Of a stretch of DNA of 64,000 nucleotides, positions 56,145 through 64,000 are shown one piece after another (within the stretch, counting starts at the first letter, position 1; each line of letters starts with the position of its first letter). The notes below the pieces were generated by a model. It was not told where the DNA came from and did no database searches. It saw only the letters and a program-made list of their open reading frames with translations. The DNA is from Sphingomonas panacisoli (GTDB lineage Bacteria > Pseudomonadota > Alphaproteobacteria > Sphingomonadales > Sphingomonadaceae), in NCBI RefSeq assembly GCF_007859635.1, contig NZ_CP042306.1, positions 868,001 to 932,000 on the forward strand, in the 5' to 3' direction. A program made the position numbers and the translations under genes.

Positions 56145-57797
56145 GTGAAGCGTTGTCTTGTCGATTATGTGCTATCCGCTGCGATGACTGCGGCCTTAGC
56201 GTCGCCCGCTACGGCGCAAACAACGCTCGACCGTGTGGCGCCTCCTTCGCGCGCCCCCGACCCGGCACCCGAATCAGTGGCTTCGACCCTGCCGCCTTTG
56301 ATCCGAGACAATCCGACCGCCACGCTCGCCCCCGAAATAGGCGGCACAGTCACGGTGGGGGCCATTTCGCTGTCTGGCCTGACAGTGTTGAGCGCGGATC
56401 AGTTCAGCGACATTCTGACGGACTTTGTCGGCAGATCGCTGGGATCGAACGATCTCGCCGCGCTGACCGATCGCATCGCCACGCGCGCGCGCGATCGCGG
56501 ATACGTTTTCGCGACGGCACGCATCATGCCGCAACGGCTAACGGCTGGTGTGCTGATCGTCGCTGTCGACGAAGGCCGCATCGATCGCGTGGATGTCGAT
56601 GGTAGCGACAATCGAGCGGTCCGCGCTGCGCTCGCACCACTTGCCAACGGGCAGCCCGTGACCCTGGGTGCACTGGAGCGCCGGTTGCTGATTGCCGGCG
56701 ACATCGACGGTATCCGCGTACGCCGCGCCAAGCTCGTCCGCGATGGGAGTGTGGGAGCCCTGGTCGTGACCGTCGCGCAAGACAGGGTTTCCGCAAGCCT
56801 TTCGCTCCGCAACGACGGTACCCGGCCCATCGGCCCGATCGAGCTCCACGCCAGCCTCATGATCGCGCAACTGTTCGCGGCGGACGATTCAGTAACGTTC
56901 GGTTACTCGACCTCGCTCGTCCAACCCCGTGAGCTCCAATATGGACGGGTTCGGTATCAGAAGCAGATCGGTACCACGGGCACGGCATTGTCGATCGCGT
57001 CGACCTATTCGGTGATCCAGCCAGGGTCGTACCTTTCATCGTACGACATTCTCGGGCGTAGCTGGTCGCAGTCGCTTGGCCTGCTACAGCCACTGTATCG
57101 TCGCCGCCATTCGAGCCTTTGGTTGACCGGCTCGTTAGAGGTAGACAATCTCACTCAACGTCGCGGGAGCACGGAGGTCAGGCGCGACCGAGCGTCCGTC
57201 GCGCGGGTGGGCCTATACGGCTATGACGACATGCTGGGTGGCCGGCTCCGCGTGAGCGCGATCCTGTCGCAAGGGGTTGATCTGTTCGACGCGACAGGAC
57301 GAAACGACCCCCTCGCTTCGCGGTTTGACGCCGATGGCACTTTTACGGCTGCAAACGTCTGGATCGAATGGACCCGACCGATGGGCTCGGGGTTCAGCAT
57401 CCGATTGGCCGGCGATAGCCAGATCGCGTCGCAGCCTTTGCTCGTCGGCGAGGAAGTGTCGCTGGGCGGGAGTACGTTCTTGCGCGGCTATGACTGGAGC
57501 GAACGCTCCGGCGATCAGGGCGCAATGGGCTCCGCCGAGCTGCGCTGGGATATCAAACGCCCGTTTGGTATCGCCAGGCGCGCGCAGCTTTACGCCTTTG
57601 GTGACGGTGGTGTGGCGCGAAACCTGTCCAATGGCTTCGGCGGCGGCTCGCTGGCATCCGTTGGTGGCGGGCTACGGGTAGATATCACGCGATCGTTCGG
57701 CGCGACGGCGGAAATCGCAGTGCCCCTGTCGGGAGTGCGCTATGACACGCGCAATCGCCAGCCGCGCGTCAACCTAGGAATCTCCACCTCGTTCTAA
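56145..57797 (+). CDS. TpsB-type two-partner secretion transporter (ShlB/FhaC/HecB)
   Basis: A 550-aa Omp85-superfamily transporter. A signal peptide (MTAALASPATA) precedes a short N-terminal region with POTRA domains (about residues 65-215; VTVGAISLSGLTVLSADQFS). The 16-strand barrel has the conserved FLRGYDWSERSGD motif near residue 445 and terminal Phe. TpsB proteins export large TpsA exoproteins, but no TpsA gene is visible. The gene is divergent from the FecR/CHASE2 operon, starts at GTG 56145 behind GGAAGGGG, and is probably part of the same functional module. Confidence 0.9.
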   Translation: MKRCLVDYVLSAAMTAALASPATAQTTLDRVAPPSRAPDPAPESVASTLPPLIRDNPTATLAPEIGGTVTVGAISLSGLTVLSADQFSDILTDFVGRSLGSNDLAALTDRIATRARDRGYVFATARIMPQRLTAGVLIVAVDEGRIDRVDVDGSDNRAVRAALAPLANGQPVTLGALERRLLIAGDIDGIRVRRAKLVRDGSVGALVVTVAQDRVSASLSLRNDGTRPIGPIELHASLMIAQLFAADDSVTFGYSTSLVQPRELQYGRVRYQKQIGTTGTALSIASTYSVIQPGSYLSSYDILGRSWSQSLGLLQPLYRRRHSSLWLTGSLEVDNLTQRRGSTEVRRDRASVARVGLYGYDDMLGGRLRVSAILSQGVDLFDATGRNDPLASRFDADGTFTAANVWIEWTRPMGSGFSIRLAGDSQIASQPLLVGEEVSLGGSTFLRGYDWSERSGDQGAMGSAELRWDIKRPFGIARRAQLYAFGDGGVARNLSNGFGGGSLASVGGGLRVDITRSFGATAEIAVPLSGVRYDTRNRQPRVNLGISTSF

Positions 57798-58081
57798 GAC
57801 AGCAGGTATTAGGCGGCAGCCGCACTCGACAAACCGAACGAATACCGCTCACGAGGAAATGATACGACATCCTTCGATGCCCACTGGCTGCTTCTATGAT
57901 CAGATCAATGTAAACTCACCAACCTGACCGCTGGCAGCTCTTTATACTTCGTTCCGGTTCGGAAAATAATCGGAATTGGTGCGCGAAATAGCCTGTTGCC
58001 GGCGCACGATAGCGTAGGCGGCACCTTTTGAGGATCTGAAATTCCTTCGCGGCCGGCATGCCCACAAGGAAACGCTAAAGA

Positions 58082-58246
58082 TCAACCCCGAACAAGGCGC
58101 TGCGCTCTTTTGTCGTATTCCTCAGCCATCTTTAAATGAGCCAGTGCCGCAGCATTGTCTTCGCAGGTTGCCGCTATTTTTCGTTCTTCACGAGCGCGCT
58201 GAGCGAAATAGGCTCGATCCTCGATAACCTCTCTTACAGGCATCAT
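58082..58246 (-). CDS. Small helical protein, 54 aa
   Basis: The tandem ATGs at 58246 and 58243 follow GGAGGCAAT. VREVIEDRAYFAQRAREERK and LAHLKMAEEYDKRAQRL form a helical hairpin of a type common in sphingomonads, with relatives such as the 78-aa protein at 32146-32382. Function unknown. Confidence 0.65.
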   Translation of the reverse strand: MMPVREVIEDRAYFAQRAREERKIAATCEDNAAALAHLKMAEEYDKRAQRLVRG

Positions 58247-58357
58247 ATTGCCTCCAATGACGCGCCCCCGCGCCCTGGCAGGAGGAGAATGCAGAGAATC
58301 AAAGCGTTTTTCAATCCCGCAAAGTCCGCTATCGGCATTTGCAACGTTCTGCGGGGG

Positions 58358-58384
58358 GCGGCCTATTGGGGCGCATTTGAGACG
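58358..58384 (+). repeat. Dispersed intergenic repeat element
   Basis: GCGGCCTATTGGGGCGCATT with TGAGACG matches the ATTGGGGCGCAT core of the dispersed repeat. It lies between the small helical protein gene and the next hypothetical gene. Confidence 0.5.
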
Positions 58385-58487
58385 CGGGCGCGAGGTCCTG
58401 CGCACGCCCGCGTGTCCCCAGTCGATCTACGCTGAAGCTTTGGAAACTAACCTTGCGACACGCTCTCGCAGTTCGCATCTTACGCCA

Positions 58488-58778
58488 ATGAAGTTGGAAG
58501 AAAGTCTACAAGGCGAGTGGCTGGTCTGCGTTGATGAGCAGTGCCTCGAGGAGGCATGGTCGGTCGATGTTCGTGGGCATCAAATTGATTTTGAGGGCGA
58601 CATCGGGGCATTGTTGTTTGCCGGCGAGGAAGCGCGGCTCGACTTGAAGAACGGTGACCGCCTAATCATCAATCGTCGATGGGCGCCGGACGCAGATTCC
58701 CGCGTCCCGGAAATCCCCGTCGTCATCGAGAATGCGCTCGGCACGATCCATACAGGGTGGATGTTCCGGCACGCTTGA
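58488..58778 (+). CDS. Hypothetical protein, 96 aa
   Basis: The frame from ATG 58488 encodes LEESLQGEWLVCVDEQCLEE, DFEGDIGALLFAGEEARLDL and IPVVIENALGTIHTGWMFR. Acidic, with alternating hydrophobics as in a small beta fold. No family recognised and no strong ribosome site. It converges with the glycosyltransferase gene. Confidence 0.5.
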   Translation: MKLEESLQGEWLVCVDEQCLEEAWSVDVRGHQIDFEGDIGALLFAGEEARLDLKNGDRLIINRRWAPDADSRVPEIPVVIENALGTIHTGWMFRHA

Positions 58779-58824
58779 TGCTCGCGTCAGGACTCGATGC
58801 CAGAAGCGTCCGTACGTCACGGGT

Positions 58825-59871
58825 TCAAAGAGGCGCCGCTGCCCCTGAGCCCGGCAACCGCAGTCGCTTACCGCAGACGTCGCGATATAATTTGATATAC
58901 TGATCGGCCATACGTTCGATCGAGAAACGCTCAACCACCATTCGTCGGCAGTCTGCTCGGTCTATCTCGTCACAGCGCGCGATCGCGGCGATTGCTTCGT
59001 CAAAGCTGTCCACGAGAAATCCATTAACGCCATCCTCGATCAGCTCGGGCATCGATCCCCGCCGATTAGCGATGACGGGTGTTCCGCAGGCCATCGCCTC
59101 AATCACGGAAAGGCCAAAGGGTTCGTCGAAGTTGATGAGGTGGAGCAGCGCGCGCGCGTTTCCTAGTGCGCGCACACGCCCAGTACCCCCAACGGACCCG
59201 TGATAACGAATGGAATCAGAAAGATGCGGCAGGACCGCGCGCTCGTAATAGCCTCGATCTTGAACGACGCCGAATAGGTCAAGTTCGCGATCGGACGCCT
59301 GCGCCGCAGCGACAGCCTCTGCTGCTCCCTTATCGGGGTGGATGCGACCAAAGAAGAGCAAGGTGGGACTGCCGTCTCCTTCAAACGGGAAGTCTTCCAG
59401 CTTGATGCCATGATGGATGGTCGCGGCGTATTTGAGCGAAGGGTGTCGGTCAGCATTGCTGATGGCCACGTAGTGCACACTATCCTGAAACGGTTGGTAC
59501 ATCGGCAGGATGCGCTCTGAGCCAAAGCCGTGAATGGTGGTTACCATCGGTGTGTCGATCAGGGGCGTAAACGCGTGCGCCGGGAAATCCGCCTGGTTAT
59601 GGATGACGTCGAATTCGCCAGCCTGGGAGAAAACGTAGCTCAAGTGGCGGTACTCCCACACTTTCGCATCGACCGAGGGATCTTCTTCGTATCCAGCCGG
59701 AACGACACCATCGAGCTTACCCCGCGTCAGGCTGTCGAGGGTCGCGAAAAGGGTCACGTCTACGCCTCGCGCGACAAGCTCCTCCGTCAGCAAGCTTGTG
59801 ACAAGTTCCCATGGTCCGTAGGCGCGCGGTGGCGTACGCCACGCGATGGGCGCGAGCATCGCAATCCTCAT
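58825..59871 (-). CDS. Glycosyltransferase family 4 protein
   Basis: A 348-aa retaining GT-B glycosyltransferase. The N-domain begins MRIAMLAPIAWRTPPRAYGP. The donor-site motif FDEPFGLSVIEAMACGTPVI with its EX7E glutamates lies near residue 250, and LLFFGRIHPDKGAAEAV marks the second Rossmann domain. The start overlaps the stop of the GH13 gene by 4 nt, so the two are coupled. A GT4 and an alpha-glucosidase-type enzyme together suggest trehalose- or glucosylglycerol-like metabolism; this is inference. Confidence 0.9.
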   Translation of the reverse strand: MRIAMLAPIAWRTPPRAYGPWELVTSLLTEELVARGVDVTLFATLDSLTRGKLDGVVPAGYEEDPSVDAKVWEYRHLSYVFSQAGEFDVIHNQADFPAHAFTPLIDTPMVTTIHGFGSERILPMYQPFQDSVHYVAISNADRHPSLKYAATIHHGIKLEDFPFEGDGSPTLLFFGRIHPDKGAAEAVAAAQASDRELDLFGVVQDRGYYERAVLPHLSDSIRYHGSVGGTGRVRALGNARALLHLINFDEPFGLSVIEAMACGTPVIANRRGSMPELIEDGVNGFLVDSFDEAIAAIARCDEIDRADCRRMVVERFSIERMADQYIKLYRDVCGKRLRLPGSGAAAPL

Positions 59872-61439
59872 CCGACGATGACCCCCTCGTTGCCACGCAG
59901 TTCGCCGGACGCCCCGACACCCTCAAGCGTCGAAAGAATCACTTTGCCTCTTGCGGAATCGATGCGCCGCGGCTCGTTGCTAAAATTGAGCGCGATCGTC
60001 CGGCGAACTCGCCCGAGCTTGCGCTCGAACATCAACACGTCATTGTCCGCTCGGATCAAGGTAAAGGTGCCTTCATTGAGGGCCGGTGTTGAGCGCCGCA
60101 CGGACAGCAGCCGCCGGTAGAGGGTCAACATTGAACGTGCCTTATCCGCTTCTGCCGCCACGTTGCGTTCTTTCCAATCGGAGTTGAGTGGCAGCCACGG
60201 TTCCACCGAACTAAAGCCGGCGTGGCAAGATCCATTCCATGGCATAGGCGTGCGCGACCGATCACGACCAAGGCCAAGACCCGGCTGGCGAAGCTCTTGC
60301 GGGTCACGCACGCGGTCTGGCGGAATATCAACTTTGCCGATACCTAATTCGTCCCCCTGGTAAAGCGTCGGCGTCCCCCGCAACGTCAGCAGCAGCATGG
60401 CGGCGACGCGCGCCTGTGCCTCGCCGATTCGGGCTGCGATCCGCGGGGCGTCGTGACTGCCGACTACCCAGTTCGGCCAGCCATCTGCTGGGAGGGATGC
60501 CTCATAATCGATGATCAGTTGCCCTATACGCTCCGCATTCCACTCGTTTTCGATCAGCTGAAAGTTGAACGGCAGGTGCACTTCTGGGCGATCAGGCGTG
60601 CCGAACCATTTTGCGTGACGCTCGTTGGGCAGGAAGATCTCCCCGATCAACACGCGCGCGCCGTAACTGTCGGCAAGCGCCCGCATTTCGGCCGCGATCT
60701 GATGCGCTTCGGGCTGGTCCGTTGAATACTTTTGGAACACTTGGTCGCGCGCATTCATTTCGGGCGTCCAACCGGGATTGACCGGATTATCGGGAAAGCC
60801 CTTCGCTTTTACGATGTGCCAAAGCACATCGATACGAAAGCCATCTACGCCGCGATCGAACCAGAAGCGCATGGCATCGAACATTGCTGCCTTGAGCGCA
60901 GGGTTGCGCCAGTTGAGGTCTGGCTGCTCTTTGAGAAAGGCGTGAAGGTAAAATTGCTCCGTCCGTGCATCCCACTCCCAGGACGAGCCAGCGAAGTCGC
61001 TTATCCAATTGTTGGGCGGTCCACCGTCTGGCCCCGCGTCGGCCCAGATGTACCAGTCGCGTCTGGGATTGTCGCGTGACGACCGGCTCTCGACAAACCA
61101 GGGATGCTGGTCCGACGAATGATTAGGCACGAAATCGAGGATGATCTTCAGACCGCGCGCGTGCGCCGCTGCGACCAACCGGTCGAACGCGACGATATCG
61201 CCGAACATCGGATCGATTCCGCAATAGTCCGCTACATCATAGCCGAAATCTGCCATCGGTGACGGGAAGATCGGGGACAGCCAAATCGCATCGACCCCTA
61301 GGTCGAACACATAATTCAAACGCCGCTCGATCCCCGCGAGATCACCGATGCCGTCGTCGCCCGAGTCTTGGAACGAGCGCGGATAGATTTGATAGACCAC
61401 GCCGGTTTCCCACCAAGGGCGATTTGGAGTTCGCTGCAT
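59868..61439 (-). CDS. GH13 alpha-glucosidase / alpha-amylase family enzyme
   Basis: 523 aa from ATG 61439; an upstream TTG would add 14 residues. The (beta/alpha)8 motifs are all visible: region I DFVPNHSS, region II GFRIDVLWH with nucleophile Asp, region III IGEIFLP with the acid Glu, and region IV VGSHDAPR with the third Asp. YQIYPRSFQDSGDDGIGDLA is the oligo-1,6-glucosidase / alpha-glucosidase N-terminus. No signal peptide, so it acts in the cytosol. Region IV usually reads xNHD; here it is SHD, an uncommon variant. Confidence 0.92.
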   Translation of the reverse strand: MQRTPNRPWWETGVVYQIYPRSFQDSGDDGIGDLAGIERRLNYVFDLGVDAIWLSPIFPSPMADFGYDVADYCGIDPMFGDIVAFDRLVAAAHARGLKIILDFVPNHSSDQHPWFVESRSSRDNPRRDWYIWADAGPDGGPPNNWISDFAGSSWEWDARTEQFYLHAFLKEQPDLNWRNPALKAAMFDAMRFWFDRGVDGFRIDVLWHIVKAKGFPDNPVNPGWTPEMNARDQVFQKYSTDQPEAHQIAAEMRALADSYGARVLIGEIFLPNERHAKWFGTPDRPEVHLPFNFQLIENEWNAERIGQLIIDYEASLPADGWPNWVVGSHDAPRIAARIGEAQARVAAMLLLTLRGTPTLYQGDELGIGKVDIPPDRVRDPQELRQPGLGLGRDRSRTPMPWNGSCHAGFSSVEPWLPLNSDWKERNVAAEADKARSMLTLYRRLLSVRRSTPALNEGTFTLIRADNDVLMFERKLGRVRRTIALNFSNEPRRIDSARGKVILSTLEGVGASGELRGNEGVIVG

Positions 61440-61791
61440 GCTAGAACTCTGGCTGGAGACGACACCATTGGCTAGGCGCAATAGGCACCAACGTCGCTCA
61501 TAAGTTTGGCGGCTGCTTCTAGTTAGCGCTGATCGCGATTTGATGTGGGGTTATAGGGCGCAGGGCAGCCCTCGGCTGCGCGCATGGGTGTAAGGCTGCC
61601 CTTGGCGGTTTCTAAGTTCGCTTCAGCAATTCGCTCGTAAACGTTCTCTGTTGCCTGGAGCCCATGGTCTTTCTGTGAAGCGCCAAGATCGGCGCAGGAT
61701 GTGCAGCGTTCAATTTGGTTGATCCATATGTGCGACAAATTTCTCGCTAGATCGTTACGGGATCGGCGAATCAACTTCTTGGACGAACTGA

Positions 61792-63531
61792 GTGGCAGAC
61801 GACGAACACGAAGCGATCGAAAGCGAAGGCAACGGTCAGATACTCGGCATTCCCGCAGGAAACGCGCTTTCGAATGATGGCAGTGACCCGACTGGCGGAA
61901 CCGCCAAACGACATTGGCGCGAAAGCGTGATCACAAAGCCAGGACTGGACGATCGTGGCGATGTTTTTTTCGCCGCGATCGAAATGACGCGCATGCCGAT
62001 GATTCTCACAGATCCCAACTTGGACGACAATCCAATCGTTTTCGCAAATAAGGCGTTTCTCGATCTTACCGGTTATGAGGAGGCCGAGATCATAGGCCGC
62101 AACTGCCGTTTTCTGCAGGGAGCCCAGACGGACCGAGAGCAAGTGACGGAGCTGCGCGACGCTGTGGCGCGCCGAGACTCGATTGCGCTCGAAATCCTTA
62201 ACTATAAGCGCGACGGCTCGCCCTTTTGGAACGCGGTGTTCATCGGCCCCGTCTATGACACGCAAGGCACGTTGCTATATTTTTTCGCCAGCCAACTCGA
62301 TGTGACGCGGCGCCGCGAAAGCGAGCAGGCGTTCCAGCAATCGCAGAAGATGGAAGCGATCGGGCAGCTGACCGCTGGTCTCGCGCACGACTTCAACAAC
62401 CTGCTTCAAGTCGTCACAGGGAGCCTGGAGCTCCTGGCTAACCATGTCGATGGAGACCGGCCAAAAACGTACCTCGACCGCGCGCGAAGTGCCGCAGGAC
62501 GCGGCGCAAAGCTGACGGGGCAGTTGCTCGCGTTCGCTCGCAAAACGCGCCTTGATCCTCGCGTCATCGATGTCAGCGGCTGCATCGCCGGATTCGCGGA
62601 CATGTTGGAAAGCTCGTTGGGGCGCGGTGTTGAGCTCCACCTCAGTCTGCGTCGTGGTCTGCCGGGCGCATCGCTCGACGTCGAGCAACTTGAGATGGCG
62701 ATCCTAAATGTCGCGTTGAACGCCCGTGATGCCATGCCGAACGGCGGCTTGCTTACCATTTCGACACGCAAGATTACACTGAATGGCGATGCAGCCGCTC
62801 GTCAGCTTTTGCCAGGCGAATATGTCGTGGTCGAAGTGCGTGACGAGGGTAGCGGCATGCCTCCACACGTGCTGGCGCGGTCTGTCGAGCCGTTCTTCAC
62901 GACCAAGCCTACTGGTAAGGGAACCGGCCTGGGGCTCGCCATGGCAAGCGGTTTCGTGCAACAATCCCGTGGTCGCCTCGAAATTGAAAGTGAAGTCGAC
63001 AAGGGTACAGTCATCCGCATGATGTTTCCGGCATCCGTCGGGATAAAGCCGGAAGTGTCTGCCTCTAACAACGTCGCGCCGACCATCGCTACCGCGGTCG
63101 GAAATCAAAATCACATTCTCCTAGTCGAAGATAGTTCGGACGTCCTCGCGCTCGCTCGCGAGAACCTGGCTGACGCGGGCTATCGCGTCACGACCGCGGA
63201 AAACGGCGAACTTGGCTTGGCCGCATTCGAGCGCGCGCTTCCAGACGATCCAGTCGATCTGTTGTTCACTGACCTGGTAATGCCGGGTAGCATGAACGGC
63301 ATCATGCTGGCGGAAGAAGTGACGAAGCGCGATCCCACCGTCGCGGTCCTCATGACGACCGGATACAATGAGGAGCTAGTTGTCGACGAGCCGGCCCGAG
63401 CAGGACGCGATGTTCTCGGTAAGCCCTACCGCCGCGTCGATTTGCTGGACCGAGTGGCTCAAGCGTTGGCGAACCGTGGGGCTTCGCCAATCAGGCGCAA
63501 CGCTTCCGAATTTGGCGCGGCAGAGGAATGA
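61792..63531 (+). CDS. LOV-domain hybrid histidine kinase with receiver
   Basis: 579 aa from GTG 61792. The N-terminal LOV domain (about residues 55-165) contains GRNCRFLQGAQTDREQV with the flavin-adduct Cys at residue 105, so blue-light sensing is expected. HisKA has LAHDFNNLLQ (His about 199). The ATPase domain has NVALNARDAM and GTGLGLAMASGFVQQS. The C-terminal receiver carries LLFTDLVMPG with Asp about 494. LOV-HK-REC proteins link blue light to the general stress response in related genera. It is a structural relative of the PAS hybrid kinase at 13.9 kb. Confidence 0.94.
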   Translation: MADDEHEAIESEGNGQILGIPAGNALSNDGSDPTGGTAKRHWRESVITKPGLDDRGDVFFAAIEMTRMPMILTDPNLDDNPIVFANKAFLDLTGYEEAEIIGRNCRFLQGAQTDREQVTELRDAVARRDSIALEILNYKRDGSPFWNAVFIGPVYDTQGTLLYFFASQLDVTRRRESEQAFQQSQKMEAIGQLTAGLAHDFNNLLQVVTGSLELLANHVDGDRPKTYLDRARSAAGRGAKLTGQLLAFARKTRLDPRVIDVSGCIAGFADMLESSLGRGVELHLSLRRGLPGASLDVEQLEMAILNVALNARDAMPNGGLLTISTRKITLNGDAAARQLLPGEYVVVEVRDEGSGMPPHVLARSVEPFFTTKPTGKGTGLGLAMASGFVQQSRGRLEIESEVDKGTVIRMMFPASVGIKPEVSASNNVAPTIATAVGNQNHILLVEDSSDVLALARENLADAGYRVTTAENGELGLAAFERALPDDPVDLLFTDLVMPGSMNGIMLAEEVTKRDPTVAVLMTTGYNEELVVDEPARAGRDVLGKPYRRVDLLDRVAQALANRGASPIRRNASEFGAAEE

Positions 63532-63674
63532 TAATCTGATCAACTTTAAGGGCCACCGCCGCCACATCGCGGGGGTTCCAGATTGTCAGCTTTCTGCTGT
63601 GTCGGAAGGCCGCCACCTCTTCGTCAGGGTCAGCGCCGACATCGGGTGAAGCTGGATCGCCTTATCAATCGACA

Positions 63675-63971
63675 TCACCCGTTCCCGTTTTTGCGTCTGG
63701 TCTCCCATCCTTTTTTCGCGGCGGCAGATCGTTTTTCGGCGCTCTGCGATGACCCACCCTTGCGCCCGCCTTTTCGTGAGCTTTCGTGATTTTCCGCCTT
63801 GCCGCGTCCCGAACCGGACTTCTTGCCCCCACCGGACTCCTTGTTCACCGTCGCCCATGCGCGGCGCTCCGCTTCTCTTTTTCCAACGCCCCGATCCTCA
63901 TAGCCTTCTTCAATATGCTCGGCCTTACGCTTCTGCTTGTCCGTGTAGCTGGATTTGTCGCCACGGGGCAT
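63675..63971 (-). CDS. Small basic Lys/Gly-rich protein
   Basis: 98 aa, start at 63971 behind AAGGAGACGAACG. The N-terminus PRGDKSSYTDKQKRKAEHIE and EREAERRAWATVNKE-like helix belong to a family commonly labelled plasmid stabilisation protein without evidence. The C-terminal half (GGGKKSGSGRGKAENHESSR) is disordered, KGG-type. A nucleic-acid-binding stress protein is plausible. Nothing plasmid-like surrounds it. Confidence 0.72.
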   Translation of the reverse strand: MPRGDKSSYTDKQKRKAEHIEEGYEDRGVGKREAERRAWATVNKESGGGKKSGSGRGKAENHESSRKGGRKGGSSQSAEKRSAAAKKGWETRRKNGNG

Positions 63972-64000
63972 CGTTCGTCTCCTTTCGCTCTGGCGTCGAA

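Noticed and set aside
61523-61774. 83-codon minus-strand frame between GH13 and the LOV kinase
   Set aside because: TTG start, weak ribosome site and overlap with a dispersed repeat; a real gene cannot be excluded.
63675-63971. Plasmid stabilisation gene or plasmid segment
   Set aside because: The label for this family is historical; the surroundings are chromosomal.

Overview
The window reads as chromosome of an alphaproteobacterium of the Sphingomonadaceae, most likely Sphingomonas or a close relative. The evidence is the ImuB/DnaE2 mutagenesis cassette, a canonical CtrA regulator, a PEPxxWA-CTERM sorting tail, Usg, an HWE-type histidine kinase, DUF3034 with a truncated haemoglobin, and uniformly high GC. 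The assignment is inferred from gene content. I saw no rRNA, tRNA or CRISPR array.

Layout. 1-5.6 kb: error-prone translesion module (imuB, missing its 5' end, a DUF3429 membrane protein, dnaE2 and a small ORF). 5.7-11.2 kb: a broken nucleotidyltransferase-HEPN gene, then a divergent locus of DUF3034 porin-like protein plus truncated haemoglobin against a cupredoxin-like protein plus a frameshifted GGDEF/EAL protein. 11.3-16 kb: a Met-rich periplasmic peptide, an ECF-type sigma factor with a shifted C-terminus, a Crp/Fnr regulator and a PAS hybrid kinase. 16-21 kb: alpha/beta hydrolase (first copy of a 1 kb duplication), metallopeptidase, erythromycin-esterase homologue, MddA-like methyltransferase and DUF4242 protein. 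21-27 kb: a large LuxR-type ATPase regulator, a three-gene stress operon and a PAS-LuxR regulator followed by a dead IS5-family element. 27.8-34.3 kb: PEP-CTERM protein, PilZ, CtrA, HWE kinase, response regulator and a second PAS-LuxR protein. 34.4-40 kb: a co-directional set of HbpS-like, ABM, aldo/keto reductase, UvrA2-like and TMEM175 genes. 40-45.2 kb: alginate-export-type porin, NTF2-like protein, then several decayed genes (second hydrolase copy, YjbQ, HxlR remnant) and PEBP. 45.4-50 kb: groESL of a divergent type, the usg trio, MarC and Hsp20. 50-58 kb: aspartyl protease, PilZ, and a FecR / CHASE2-EAL / TpsB locus with a 30-bp coding minisatellite. 58-64 kb: GT4-GH13 pair, LOV hybrid kinase and a small basic protein.

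Two themes stand out. The first is sensing and c-di-GMP or phosphorelay signalling, with PAS, LOV, CHASE2, HWE, PilZ, GGDEF and EAL proteins, combined with stress defence. Matching heat-shock-type promoters lie upstream of groES and hsp20, and an EcfG-like promoter upstream of the GlsB-type gene. The second is gene decay: at least seven genes carry frameshifts, nonsense codons or truncations, some in homopolymers. Either this is a decaying accessory region or part of it reflects assembly error.

A dispersed intergenic repeat of about 30 bp recurs roughly a dozen times and also bounds both copies of the duplicated hydrolase block. The most system-like locus is the FecR / CHASE2-EAL / TpsB neighbourhood (52.1-57.8 kb), which has a two-partner-secretion transporter but no visible TpsA partner.
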